Assembly (NCBI GenBank): GCA_046542305.1
Contig: JBKHBQ010000144.1
Coordinates: 1-9,751, forward strand
Origin: JBKHBQ01 sp046542305
GTDB lineage: Bacteria > Bacteroidota > Bacteroidia > Bacteroidales > 4484-276
Reading direction: 5' to 3'
DNA: 9,751 nt
The notes beneath the pieces are model-generated. The model saw nothing but the letters and a program-made list of their open reading frames with translations. It made no database searches and was not told where the DNA came from. Position 1 is the stretch's first letter, and every line of letters begins with the position of its first letter. Below, piece after piece: positions 1-6,891 of the stretch. The position numbers were made by a program, and so were the translations under genes.

Positions 1-1
1 G

Positions 2-3000
2 CAGCAGGGATGGCTCGACCTGAAGATTCCGCAGGTGAAGCTTACCGGGCTGGATTTCGACAAAACCCTCAGCCAACAGGTGGAACTGGATGAAATGCTA
101 ATCAGTCAGGCTGAAATTATGTATCATCCGCCTGCAAAAAGTCAGCACAGCGATTTAGACCGAAGCGAAGTGGCAAGACGTATTTATAAGGAGATCAGCA
201 ATTATTTCGAACCGGTGGAGATTCAAAAGCTGAGCCTCGAACATGCCAGCTTCAGGATTGCCGAATTCGAGAGCAATATACTTGATGAGTTTTACCTTCC
301 GGATATCAGCCTGACGCTTCACCGCATAATGATCGATTCGGCCAGTTTTGCCGAGCGAAGTCCTGTTTTTTTTGTGGATGACATCAGCCTTTCACTTGTC
401 AATCAGCAATTTGGACTGAAAAAAGCCGGTTACCTGCTGTCGTTCGATCAGTTCGACCTGGGTACGCAAGCCAATGAAATCCTGATCGGCAATCTTTCTT
501 TTACCCCTATAGAATCTGCCGCGCATTCAACCCAAGCTCAGCTTCAGGTTCCACGCATGATCATCAGAGGCAGCAATTTCAAAAAGGATTTCATCGAAGG
601 GGCCCTTACTCTGGATATTGTGGAAATAGATGCTCCCGACGCCGATATCCGGCGGCATTTTCAGGATCAATCAAACGCAGAAGCCGGCATGAATGTTTAT
701 CACCTTTATCCGGAAATCAGCGGGTATCTTCAATGGATCAGGCTTGAAAAACTTTTGATACAAAATGCAGATGTTACGTTTACAGACCTCACCGGCCAAC
801 ATGCGTCATCTGTGAAGGCTCACCCGCTCCGACTGGCGGTGTATGGCTTTGAGCTTGACGGAACCGGTCCACAGGCAAGGATATTTTATTCCGATGATAT
901 CCGCGCCGAAATAAATAACCTGAGCTGGGATTTCCCTGACGCCGCGCAGAAATTGTTTGCCGCACGGATGCAATTCAGCACGGCTGCACAGGAAATGACC
1001 CTGCAGGATGTCAGGCTGGATACCCTGGCCGGCGAACCGGATCAGGGCCACCTGCTTTTGGATATCGAGAATCTTTCCCTTTCGGAGATTGATTTTTACA
1101 ACCTTTACCGTCACCGGAAATATTTGGCCGGACATCTGGCTATTTCCCGGTCCGATGTTCAGATCCTGCTCGGTTCGGCGAAAGCTGAAGGCAGTGAGCC
1201 GTTGGAACTGCCTGCATTTACACTGGGTGATCTTACCTTTGATGAGGGAGTGGTTTCCATCTTCAGACCTGGCGGCAGCGAAGCCTTTGTGTCGGCTGAA
1301 GATGTGGCCGTTATGATGTCGGATGTACGTCCCTCCGGTAGTGATTCCGGTCCTGCACTCATGTTCGATGGCGGGAACCTGGCTTTTTCGGATTTGGAAT
1401 ACCTGCTGCCCGACAGCCTGCACCGGCTAAAAATCGGCACCTTCGGGTATGGTACTGAAGATTCCCGGCTCCGCCTGTTCGACGTTGCGCTGAATCCTGT
1501 GAAGTCCGACAGTTCCAAAACCATAAATCTTTATGAAACCAGCGCCGGGGAGATCCTGTGGGAGGATTTCCGGGCCATGGATTTCTATACCCAAAATAAA
1601 CTGACCGGCGGCCTCCTGCAAATCCTGAATCCATCGGCAAAAATCTTTGCTGATCCTGCTGCCCGCGAGGGAAAAGGCCTGCTTCCGCTCGATGAAGAGC
1701 ATTTCAAATCGCTCCTGCTTGGGCTGGTGGAAAAACTGGAGGTGGATGCAATAAAAATGCTCGGTGCCGATCTGCAACTGTATCGGGACCGGAGGTTCAG
1801 AGATACTACTGTGGTTTTCAGGGGAGGAGAAATTGATATCAGCGAAATTTATGTGGATGAAAATTCCGTGTCTGAACCTGACCGCCTGCTTTTTGCCTCG
1901 GATATCAAGGTTCATTTTGATGAAATCCGCAGATTGTCTGCCGGCAATTCCGTGGCTTTTTCTTTGGATTCGCTCGGCCTTTCCACTGCAGGCGAATTTC
2001 TGAAGGCATCGGCGGTTGCAGTAAACCAGCCGGATACAGCAACAATGCAAACTGTGGCAGAGGGCAGCGGGGTATTTTTGAGTGAACTGGAAATGAGTGG
2101 CATGGATTATTACCAGTTGCTTGTAAACAGGAAATTCAAGGCGGATTCTGTTGGAATTGCCCGTCCCGTTATTCTGCTGGAACGGCAGACCTCCAATGAG
2201 GATCAATCGCAGGAAGATAAGAAGATTGATGTCCGTGCATTGATTTCTAAGGAGCTGGAGGAGATCAGTGTGGAAGATATGGACGTTGTGGGCGCTAAGC
2301 TGCAACTTGAAAATTTTGAAGGTGACGACAAGGAAACCTATCTGTTTATGAAGATCGATTTCGATATCAAACATCTCCTGATCGATTCAACGAACCGGGT
2401 GTTATCAAATATATTCTTTTATTCGGATGACATGGATTTTACGGTGCACGATTTTCAGCATACCTCGGCCGACAGCCTCTATGATTATGGTGCTGCTTAC
2501 ATCAGGTTCAACAGCAGCAACATGCTGATGGTTGTGGATTCGGGATTTCTGAGTCCGAATTTCGGTGACAAGGAATTTGCCCGCCGTGTGGGGGTGCAAA
2601 CCGACAGGATGAGCCTGCTGATCGATCGCTTGGAGATGCATAATTTCAGGCTGAATGATTTGATTTTGTACGACAAGCTGCATATCGACAAGGTTCTGTG
2701 CGACCGGCTGATCGGTGAGGACTACCGCGATAAGGCCTTCCCCCTCCCGGATAATCATTATCCATCGTTGCCGGCCACTGCCCTGCGGCGGCTCGATTTT
2801 ACCTTCCGCCTGGATACCCTGCTGGTAAAAAACAGCCGCTTTACCTATCGCGAATATGTGGAGCCGGCACTGCAGCCGGGGAAAATCTGGTTTACCGGTA
2901 TCGACGTTGCCGGAAGAAATATTACCAACGATCCCGGCAGAATTGAACTTGATTCCACCATGCGGTTTTCCGCTTCCGGACGGCTGATGGGGGAGGCTGA

Positions 3001-3541
3001 CCTGAACCTGTTTCTTACCTTCACCCTTACCGGTCCTACAAACCATTTTTATGCTACCGGCGTGATCAATTCACTGGATCTTACCGAACTTAATCCGGCG
3101 CTGGAGCATCTCGCCTTTCTAAAAGTTAAAAAAGGAAGAAATCAAATGCTTGATTTTAATTTCTATGCCGATGACAGCCTGTCGCGCGGATCAACGGATT
3201 TTGAATATGAAAGACTAAAAATCAGGTTGATCGATAAAAAGACGCTCCGCGACAAAGGGATCGGCGAATCCATCGCATCCTTTATTGCCAATACTTTTGT
3301 GGTGAGAAAAAACAACCCGAAGCTGATCCTTTTTAAACGCAAGGGCGATATTTATTTTCAGCGCGATGTGCACAAATCTTTTTTCAACTATCTTGTGAAA
3401 TCGGTATTGAGCGGTGTGGAATCCACCATCAGGGGTGGAAATGAGGAACGGAAAGAAATTCGTACCAAACGAAAACTTAAAAAACAATTGCCCCGCGAAA
3501 GAAAACCGGATGAATTCTTTGACAAGAAAAGTCAAAAGTAA
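2..3541 (+). CDS. Giant AsmA-like envelope protein, 5'-truncated by the window edge
   Basis: This is the C-terminal 1179 codons of a very large protein. The frame is open from base 2 (residues QQGWLDLKIPQ precede the GTG at 35), so that GTG is internal and the real start, probably with a signal or membrane anchor, lies outside the window. The sequence is almost entirely predicted beta strand. It consists of degenerate modules with two recurring motifs. One is 'DFY.L...RK..A..L.I', near 1091, 1580 and 2105, with weaker copies near 50, 640 and 2660. The other is 'F.S.DI', near 371, 884, 1289, 1892 and 2417. The C-terminus carries the block I associate with Bacteroidota AsmA-like proteins: NITNDP at about 2918, FIANTFVVRKNNP at 3281, then KSFFNYLVKSVLSG, followed by a Lys/Arg-rich tail. 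AsmA-family proteins span the periplasm and are linked to outer-membrane assembly or lipid transfer. The family call rests on architecture and this C-terminal block. The substrate is unknown. Confidence 0.75.
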   Translation, partial: QQGWLDLKIPQVKLTGLDFDKTLSQQVELDEMLISQAEIMYHPPAKSQHSDLDRSEVARRIYKEISNYFEPVEIQKLSLEHASFRIAEFESNILDEFYLPDISLTLHRIMIDSASFAERSPVFFVDDISLSLVNQQFGLKKAGYLLSFDQFDLGTQANEILIGNLSFTPIESAAHSTQAQLQVPRMIIRGSNFKKDFIEGALTLDIVEIDAPDADIRRHFQDQSNAEAGMNVYHLYPEISGYLQWIRLEKLLIQNADVTFTDLTGQHASSVKAHPLRLAVYGFELDGTGPQARIFYSDDIRAEINNLSWDFPDAAQKLFAARMQFSTAAQEMTLQDVRLDTLAGEPDQGHLLLDIENLSLSEIDFYNLYRHRKYLAGHLAISRSDVQILLGSAKAEGSEPLELPAFTLGDLTFDEGVVSIFRPGGSEAFVSAEDVAVMMSDVRPSGSDSGPALMFDGGNLAFSDLEYLLPDSLHRLKIGTFGYGTEDSRLRLFDVALNPVKSDSSKTINLYETSAGEILWEDFRAMDFYTQNKLTGGLLQILNPSAKIFADPAAREGKGLLPLDEEHFKSLLLGLVEKLEVDAIKMLGADLQLYRDRRFRDTTVVFRGGEIDISEIYVDENSVSEPDRLLFASDIKVHFDEIRRLSAGNSVAFSLDSLGLSTAGEFLKASAVAVNQPDTATMQTVAEGSGVFLSELEMSGMDYYQLLVNRKFKADSVGIARPVILLERQTSNEDQSQEDKKIDVRALISKELEEISVEDMDVVGAKLQLENFEGDDKETYLFMKIDFDIKHLLIDSTNRVLSNIFFYSDDMDFTVHDFQHTSADSLYDYGAAYIRFNSSNMLMVVDSGFLSPNFGDKEFARRVGVQTDRMSLLIDRLEMHNFRLNDLILYDKLHIDKVLCDRLIGEDYRDKAFPLPDNHYPSLPATALRRLDFTFRLDTLLVKNSRFTYREYVEPALQPGKIWFTGIDVAGRNITNDPGRIELDSTMRFSASGRLMGEADLNLFLTFTLTGPTNHFYATGVINSLDLTELNPALEHLAFLKVKKGRNQMLDFNFYADDSLSRGSTDFEYERLKIRLIDKKTLRDKGIGESIASFIANTFVVRKNNPKLILFKRKGDIYFQRDVHKSFFNYLVKSVLSGVESTIRGGNEERKEIRTKRKLKKQLPRERKPDEFFDKKSQK

Positions 3542-3571
3542 GATGCAGGCCCCAAAGCCCGCGTCTTTCGT

Positions 3572-4234
3572 TTACACCGGTTCGATGATCTCGGGTGAAT
3601 TATTCCTCGGCGAATTTACTTTTGACGATATGCGGTAGGCTTCCATCAGCCCGGCAGGATAGGGCTTGAGCATGTCCTGCAGCTCGGTTTCATCCGTGGA
3701 ATGCAACCATGCCTCTTCCGATTCCGCAGGCAGGATCACCGGCATGCGATCGTGGATTTCGGCCATAAGTTCGTTGGGTGTGGTGGTGATGATGGAGAAC
3801 GACCTTACCGGTAGGCCGTCAGGGTCTTTCCATTCCTCCCAAATACCGGCCATCGAAAAAACCTGCTGATCTTTCAGCACGATCCGAAACGGGATCTTCA
3901 ATTTGCCTTCAGCCGGTTTCAGCCATTCGTAAAAGGCATCGGCAGGCACCAGGCAGCGCCTGCCCTTAAAAGCATTTTTAAATGCCGGCTTCGATGCCAC
4001 CGTTTCACCCCTGGCATTGATCAGCCGGTTGCCAATCGACGGATCTTTGGCCCAGAAAGGGATTAGTCCCCAACGATATCTGCAGAGTTCACCGGGTGTA
4101 GCGTTTGCGATTACCGGCAGCATTTGCGTGGGTGCACAGTTGTAGTTGGGAGCCACCTCTTGCGGCCCCGCCGAAACATCGTAATGCTCGTTCACAATTT
4201 TCAGTTCCGGTGCGAAGGAATATCTACCACACAT
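3572..4234 (-). CDS. SOS response-associated peptidase (YedK/HMCES family)
   Basis: The protein has 220 residues, normal for the family. It begins MCGRY, which puts the catalytic Cys at position 2 once the initiator Met is removed, and this fixes the start at 4234. The other hallmark residues are present: Asn73 in NARGET, Glu103 in DAFYEW and His161 in HDRMPVIL. These correspond to Asn75, Glu105 and His160 of E. coli YedK. Family members form a thiazolidine crosslink between Cys2 and an abasic site in single-stranded DNA, shielding it at stalled forks, and can reverse the link using Glu and His. The gene converges on the AsmA-like gene with a 30 bp gap and diverges from ahcY across 146 bp. 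There is no Shine-Dalgarno sequence, as is usual in this phylum. I see no canonical LexA box, so SOS control here is not shown. No damage or truncation is visible. Confidence 0.95.
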   Translation of the reverse strand: MCGRYSFAPELKIVNEHYDVSAGPQEVAPNYNCAPTQMLPVIANATPGELCRYRWGLIPFWAKDPSIGNRLINARGETVASKPAFKNAFKGRRCLVPADAFYEWLKPAEGKLKIPFRIVLKDQQVFSMAGIWEEWKDPDGLPVRSFSIITTTPNELMAEIHDRMPVILPAESEEAWLHSTDETELQDMLKPYPAGLMEAYRISSKVNSPRNNSPEIIEPV

Positions 4235-4261
4235 AACTGTAGAATTTTTGCGGCTGTCAAA

Positions 4262-4292
4262 GGAAAATAACAGTCCTTGCTGTCATGAACAA
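4262..4292 (-). promoter_or_regulatory. Possible weak promoter for the YedK/HMCES gene
   Basis: Read on the minus strand, TTG (4290-4292) is followed after 20 nt by TATTTTCC (4262-4269), which matches the Bacteroidota -7 consensus TAnnTTTG at all but its last two bases. It would start transcription about 20 nt before the ATG at 4234. The spacing is right but the -7 match is imperfect, so this is a weak call. Confidence 0.3.
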
Positions 4293-4304
4293 CAAATATC
4301 CCGG

Positions 4305-4336
4305 TTTGTTAATCTTCCTTTAAAAATGTACTTTTG
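4305..4336 (+). promoter_or_regulatory. Bacteroidota-type promoter of ahcY
   Basis: TTTG at 4305-4308 is followed after exactly 20 nt by TACTTTTG at 4329-4336, a full match to the -33/-7 consensus (TTTG - N19-21 - TAnnTTTG) of the phylum's primary sigma factor. Transcription would begin near 4340-4344, leaving an AT-rich leader of about 40 nt without a Shine-Dalgarno sequence. The -7 element overlaps a small inverted repeat, TTTTGC-ACCC-GCAAAA (4332-4347). The leader is too short to hold a typical SAM or SAH riboswitch. Confidence 0.75.
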
Positions 4337-4380
4337 CACCCGCAAAAATAAAAAGCAAATTAATTTACAAAATTTGAATA

Positions 4381-5454
4381 ATGGAAAATTTAGTTGTTGA
4401 TGCCGCATTGAAGTACAAGGTAAAGGATATCTCCCTGGCCGAATGGGGCAGGAAAGAGATTGAAATTGCCGAAAAAGAGATGCCTGGTCTGATGGCCGTC
4501 CGCAGAAAATATGCGGCTGAAAAGCCCCTGAAAGACGTCCGCATCAGCGGTTCGCTGCACATGACCGTACAAACTGCTGTGCTTATCGAAACTCTCGTAG
4601 AGCTTGGCGCTGATGTGCGTTGGGCAAGCTGCAACATATTTTCAACCCAGGATCATGCTGCTGCTGCAGTGGCCGATCGCGGTATTCCGGTATTTGCCTG
4701 GAAGGGCGAAACCCTTGAGGAGTACTGGTGGTGTACCAGCCAGGCGCTTACTTTCCCCGACGGAAAAGGCCCGCAACTGATCGTGGACGATGGCGGTGAT
4801 GCCACGCTGATGATCCATAAAGGCTATGCCATCGACGAAAATCCCGAACTGCTGAAGAACAAACCTTCGAATACCGAAGAACGCATCCTCACCGATCTGC
4901 TGCAGCGCATCTATGTGGAAGACGCAGAAAAATGGCATCGTACAGCCAAAGAATGGAAAGGCGTATCTGAGGAAACTACCACCGGTGTACACCGCCTGTA
5001 TCAAATGAAGGAACGCGGAGAGCTTTTGGTGCCGGCCATCAATGTGAATGATTCGGTGACCAAATCGAAATTTGATAACCTTTACGGCTGCCGCGAATCG
5101 CTGGCCGACGGCATCAAGCGTGCTACCGATGTGATGATTGCCGGGAAAGTTGTGGTTGTTCTTGGATATGGTGATGTGGGCAAAGGTTCGGCAAAATCCA
5201 TGAAAGCCTATGGCGCCAGGGTGGTAGTTACCGAAATCGACCCCATCTGCGCATTACAGGCTGCCATGGAAGGATTTGAAGTAACCACCATCGAGGAAGC
5301 TTTGAAAGAAGGACAGATTTTTATTACCGCCACCGGAAACCGTGATGTGATTACGCTGGAACACATGAAGCAGATGCGCGATGAGGCCATTGTTTGCAAT
5401 ATCGGCCATTTCGACAACGAGATCCAGGTGGAGCCGCTTAATGCCGATCCTTAA
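4381..5454 (+). CDS. ahcY: Adenosylhomocysteinase, N-terminal 357 codons, ended by an in-frame TAA
   Basis: S-adenosylhomocysteine hydrolase reversibly splits the methyltransferase by-product SAH into adenosine and homocysteine, using tightly bound NAD+; it acts in the cytosol as a tetramer. This part carries the start of the substrate domain (His60 in SLHMT, NIFSTQDH at 85-92, VDDGGD at 135-140), an extra segment around 150-190 typical of the long bacterial form, the catalytic stretch TKSKFDN (Lys228, Asp232 and Asn233, equivalent to human Lys186, Asp190 and Asn191), and the NAD+ fold GYGDVGKG at 262-269. It runs on through TATGNRDVI to NIGHFDNEI and then meets TAA at 5452-5454. The same frame continues without loss through 5808, giving a 475-residue full-length gene if that codon is read as an amino acid. 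Alone, this fragment lacks the C-terminal active-site and NAD+-clasping residues and is unlikely to be active. The start is supported by the upstream promoter and by the family's usual N-terminus. Confidence 0.9.
   Translation: MENLVVDAALKYKVKDISLAEWGRKEIEIAEKEMPGLMAVRRKYAAEKPLKDVRISGSLHMTVQTAVLIETLVELGADVRWASCNIFSTQDHAAAAVADRGIPVFAWKGETLEEYWWCTSQALTFPDGKGPQLIVDDGGDATLMIHKGYAIDENPELLKNKPSNTEERILTDLLQRIYVEDAEKWHRTAKEWKGVSEETTTGVHRLYQMKERGELLVPAINVNDSVTKSKFDNLYGCRESLADGIKRATDVMIAGKVVVVLGYGDVGKGSAKSMKAYGARVVVTEIDPICALQAAMEGFEVTTIEEALKEGQIFITATGNRDVITLEHMKQMRDEAIVCNIGHFDNEIQVEPLNADP
5452..5454 (+). other. ahcY: In-frame nonsense codon inside ahcY
   Basis: The reading is CCT-TAA-GTG between ...NADP and VTKENIKPQVDRY. 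Related proteins have an uninterrupted stretch here. One substitution (GAA or AAA to TAA) explains it, and no length change is needed because both flanks are in the same frame. TAA also ends the neighbouring AsmA-like gene and ahcY itself, so a reassigned TAA codon is unlikely. A sequencing or assembly error, or a recent mutation, is the simplest explanation. Confidence 0.9.
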
Positions 5455-5808
5455 GTGACCAAAGAAAACATCAAACCGCAGGTTGACCGCTATCGTTTTG
5501 AGAATGGCCATTCCATTTACCTGCTTGCCGAAGGCCGGCTGGTTAACCTTGGTTGTGCCACCGGACATCCTTCGTTTGTGATGAGCAATTCCTTTACCAA
5601 TCAAACCCTGGCCCAGATCGAACTCTGGAAAAACCGCGAAGATTACGAAATCGACGTTTACCGCCTGCCCAAACATCTCGACGAGGAAGTGGCCAGGCTG
5701 CATCTCGAACAATTAGGTGTGAAACTCACCAAGATGACAAAGGAACAATCCGACTATCTGGGTATTCCTGTCGAAGGGCCGTTCAAGTCAGATCATTACA
5801 GATATTAA
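5455..5808 (+). CDS. ahcY: Adenosylhomocysteinase, C-terminal 117 codons downstream of the TAA
   Basis: This continues the same frame with no decay. It carries AEGRLVNLGCATGHPSFVMSN, with Asn389 and His396 in full-length numbering, equivalent to human Asn346 (NAD+ contact) and His353 (adenosine contact). It ends in GPFKSDHYRY, whose Lys469 and Tyr473 match human Lys426 and Tyr430, which reach into the NAD+ site of a neighbouring subunit. A GTG directly abuts the TAA (TAAGTG), so reinitiation is formally possible, but there is no ribosome-binding signal and I regard this as the tail of one gene rather than a separate gene. The intrinsic terminator starting 22 nt after the stop codon confirms that the transcription unit ends here. 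Confidence 0.88.
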   Translation: MTKENIKPQVDRYRFENGHSIYLLAEGRLVNLGCATGHPSFVMSNSFTNQTLAQIELWKNREDYEIDVYRLPKHLDEEVARLHLEQLGVKLTKMTKEQSDYLGIPVEGPFKSDHYRY

Positions 5809-5829
5809 AATAAGTGAACTTTAATAATG

Positions 5830-5863
5830 AAGGGCTGTCAGCGAAAGTTGGCAGCCCTTTTTT
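5830..5863 (+). terminator. Intrinsic terminator of ahcY
   Basis: A 13-bp stem pairs 5830-5842 with 5847-5859. It includes two G-U pairs and is closed by a GAAA (GNRA) tetraloop at 5843-5846. A run of six T (5858-5863) overlaps the end of the stem. On the opposite strand the hairpin is not followed by a clean T run, so it probably acts mainly on ahcY. Confidence 0.93.
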
Positions 5864-6023
5864 GCAGATTCTGTAGCTTTAAGCAGCAACAGAATAATTC
5901 ATCCCGAATAAACACGTTTTCGGTAAACCTGTTTTTGAATTACTTATTTCCAATAACAGTTCATCTCACCTATCATCAAACTTTTTCCACAACAACTTCT
6001 TCCACCAATAACTTCCTTTCTGC
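5864..6023. other. Intergenic stretch with no visible gene
   Basis: About 160 bp of AT-rich sequence separates the ahcY terminator from the 3' end of the convergent lipoprotein gene. The short open frame that begins at 5827 includes the terminator hairpin and a low-complexity Thr/Ser/Asn-rich tail and is not credible as a gene. I see no hairpin here that would terminate the minus-strand gene, and no repeat. Confidence 0.6.
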
Positions 6024-6500
6024 CTAATTATAGATATGCAGCAGCTCCCCGTCGAAGGCGGTCTGATAGCGTAGCAGCGGATAAACTGCAGGTCCGCTGA
6101 TTACCGAGCCGTCAATCATCAGGTACTCCGAATTGGTGCAGGTGTCCACGGCGATGATTCCCGATTCATCTACCATGATCCTTGAGCATTTAAGCTCAGG
6201 TTCATAAATGCAGCAACTGTCGGGTTTGTAGGTAGGTGTACGTTCATAGGCCATAAATTCATCAATCGAGAGCCGGTACACCAGAATGCCGCGGCTGGGT
6301 TCGTTGGCATACAGATTAACCCATCCGCCTACATTGTTCAACTCGAGGTATTCGGTGGAATTGGGATAAATGGTGATGTTGACATAGCCGGTCTGGATGG
6401 GCGGCCCGTCATTTTTATCACAGGCTGAAAATGTGATAATTGCCAGCAGGGCAAGTAAAAATAAAGTACTGATAGTTTTCGTTCTCACTTCCGAAATCAT
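6024..6500 (-). CDS. Lipoprotein with probable degenerate Rieske-like fold
   Basis: The protein has 158 residues. A hydrophobic signal sequence (about residues 9-25) ends in the lipobox TFSAC, making Cys27 the lipidated residue. The following DKNDG is acidic, as in the surface-export signals described for Bacteroidota lipoproteins. The mature part is mostly short beta strands with the order GGWVNLY (59-64), RGILVYR (70-76), DEFMAYERTPTY (80-91), a Cys cluster (96, 97, 105, 121), DGSVISGPA (130-138) and YPLLRY (140-145), ending in a short strand. This order resembles the Rieske-like lipoproteins common in Bacteroidota. However, the paired Cys-x-His ligands of a 2Fe-2S site are missing: there is Pro-Thr-Tyr where the first pair would be expected, and the only His is at 155. 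A metal-binding role is therefore doubtful. The gene diverges from the small lipoprotein gene by 61 bp. The lipoprotein call is strong; the fold assignment is inference. Confidence 0.8.
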   Translation of the reverse strand: MISEVRTKTISTLFLLALLAIITFSACDKNDGPPIQTGYVNITIYPNSTEYLELNNVGGWVNLYANEPSRGILVYRLSIDEFMAYERTPTYKPDSCCIYEPELKCSRIMVDESGIIAVDTCTNSEYLMIDGSVISGPAVYPLLRYQTAFDGELLHIYN

Positions 6501-6521
6501 TTTTAATTAAATCAGGAAACG

Positions 6522-6529
6522 CAAAGTTA
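6522..6529 (-). promoter_or_regulatory. Probable -7 element for the Rieske-like lipoprotein gene
   Basis: On the minus strand this reads TAACTTTG, a full match to TAnnTTTG, placed about 20 nt before the ATG at 6500. No clear TTG lies 19-21 nt further upstream, so only the -7 half is supported. Confidence 0.5.
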
Positions 6530-6561
6530 CTTAATATATTTTTACGCTCCGGTTCTGTGAT

Positions 6562-6837
6562 ATGGTGAAATTCAGCAGGAAATTGGTTTGCTTACTGATT
6601 TGTATGGTGCTGGTCTCCGGCTGTGCAAACTACGGAACCTATAAGCAGCGTAAAGCCGAACGTGCACAGGAAAAAGTTTTGCGGAAGCAGCAAAAGGAAT
6701 TGGAAATAGCCAGAAAGCGGCATTTCAGAATGCAGCATCCCGATGTGCAAAAACGGATGAAGGAATCGGAGTTGCGATACAAACGCTATCAGCGCCAGCG
6801 AAACCGGAGATCGCTTTGGGATCGTATTTTTCGTTGA
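6562..6837 (+). CDS. Small basic helical lipoprotein, function unknown
   Basis: The protein has 91 residues. A positively charged N-terminus (KFSRK) and a hydrophobic stretch lead to the lipobox LVSGC, with lipidated Cys21. The mature 70 residues are extremely rich in Lys, Arg, Gln and Glu and look like one long helix or coiled coil (roughly 27-80), ending RRSLWDRIFR. The stretch HFRMQHPDVQKRMKES resembles a motif seen in short uncharacterised Bacteroidota lipoproteins; I do not know a function. The residues after Cys21 (ANYG) are not acidic, so there is no clear surface-export signal and retention facing the periplasm is likelier. The start is set by the signal peptide. The upstream TATATTTT at 6535-6542 is only a partial -7 match. 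The stop overlaps the -33 element of the kinase promoter downstream, so the kinase may be partly co-transcribed. Confidence 0.8.
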   Translation: MVKFSRKLVCLLICMVLVSGCANYGTYKQRKAERAQEKVLRKQQKELEIARKRHFRMQHPDVQKRMKESELRYKRYQRQRNRRSLWDRIFR

Positions 6838-6863
6838 TTCTGCTGAAAAATGTGCTAAATTTG
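6834..6863 (+). promoter_or_regulatory. Bacteroidota-type promoter of the sensor kinase gene
   Basis: TTG at 6834-6836 is separated by 19 nt from TAAATTTG at 6856-6863, a full match to the TAnnTTTG element. The -33 half overlaps the stop codon (6835-6837) of the small lipoprotein gene. Transcription would start near 6870, about 20 nt ahead of the GTG at 6892. Confidence 0.65.
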
Positions 6864-6891
6864 AACTACTGTTACTAATCTCAATGTTGAC

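Noticed and set aside
1427..2374. A 315-codon open frame on the minus strand
   Set aside because: It lies fully inside the AsmA-like gene, whose frame shows clear family motifs. The antisense product has no recognisable features.
3542..3571. A bidirectional terminator between the AsmA-like and YedK/HMCES genes
   Set aside because: The 30 bp convergent gap has no convincing stem followed by a T run on either strand.
4309..4380. A SAM or SAH riboswitch in the ahcY leader
   Set aside because: The predicted leader is only about 40 nt, AT-rich, and has no multi-helix structure beyond one 6-bp inverted repeat.
4381..5808. Stop-codon reassignment or selenocysteine-like recoding at the internal TAA of ahcY
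   Set aside because: TAA is used as a normal stop elsewhere in the window, the position is not a Cys or catalytic residue, and I see no obvious recoding hairpin just downstream.
5827..6027. A 66-codon open frame after ahcY
   Set aside because: Its first codons form the intrinsic terminator stem and the rest is low-complexity AT-rich sequence.
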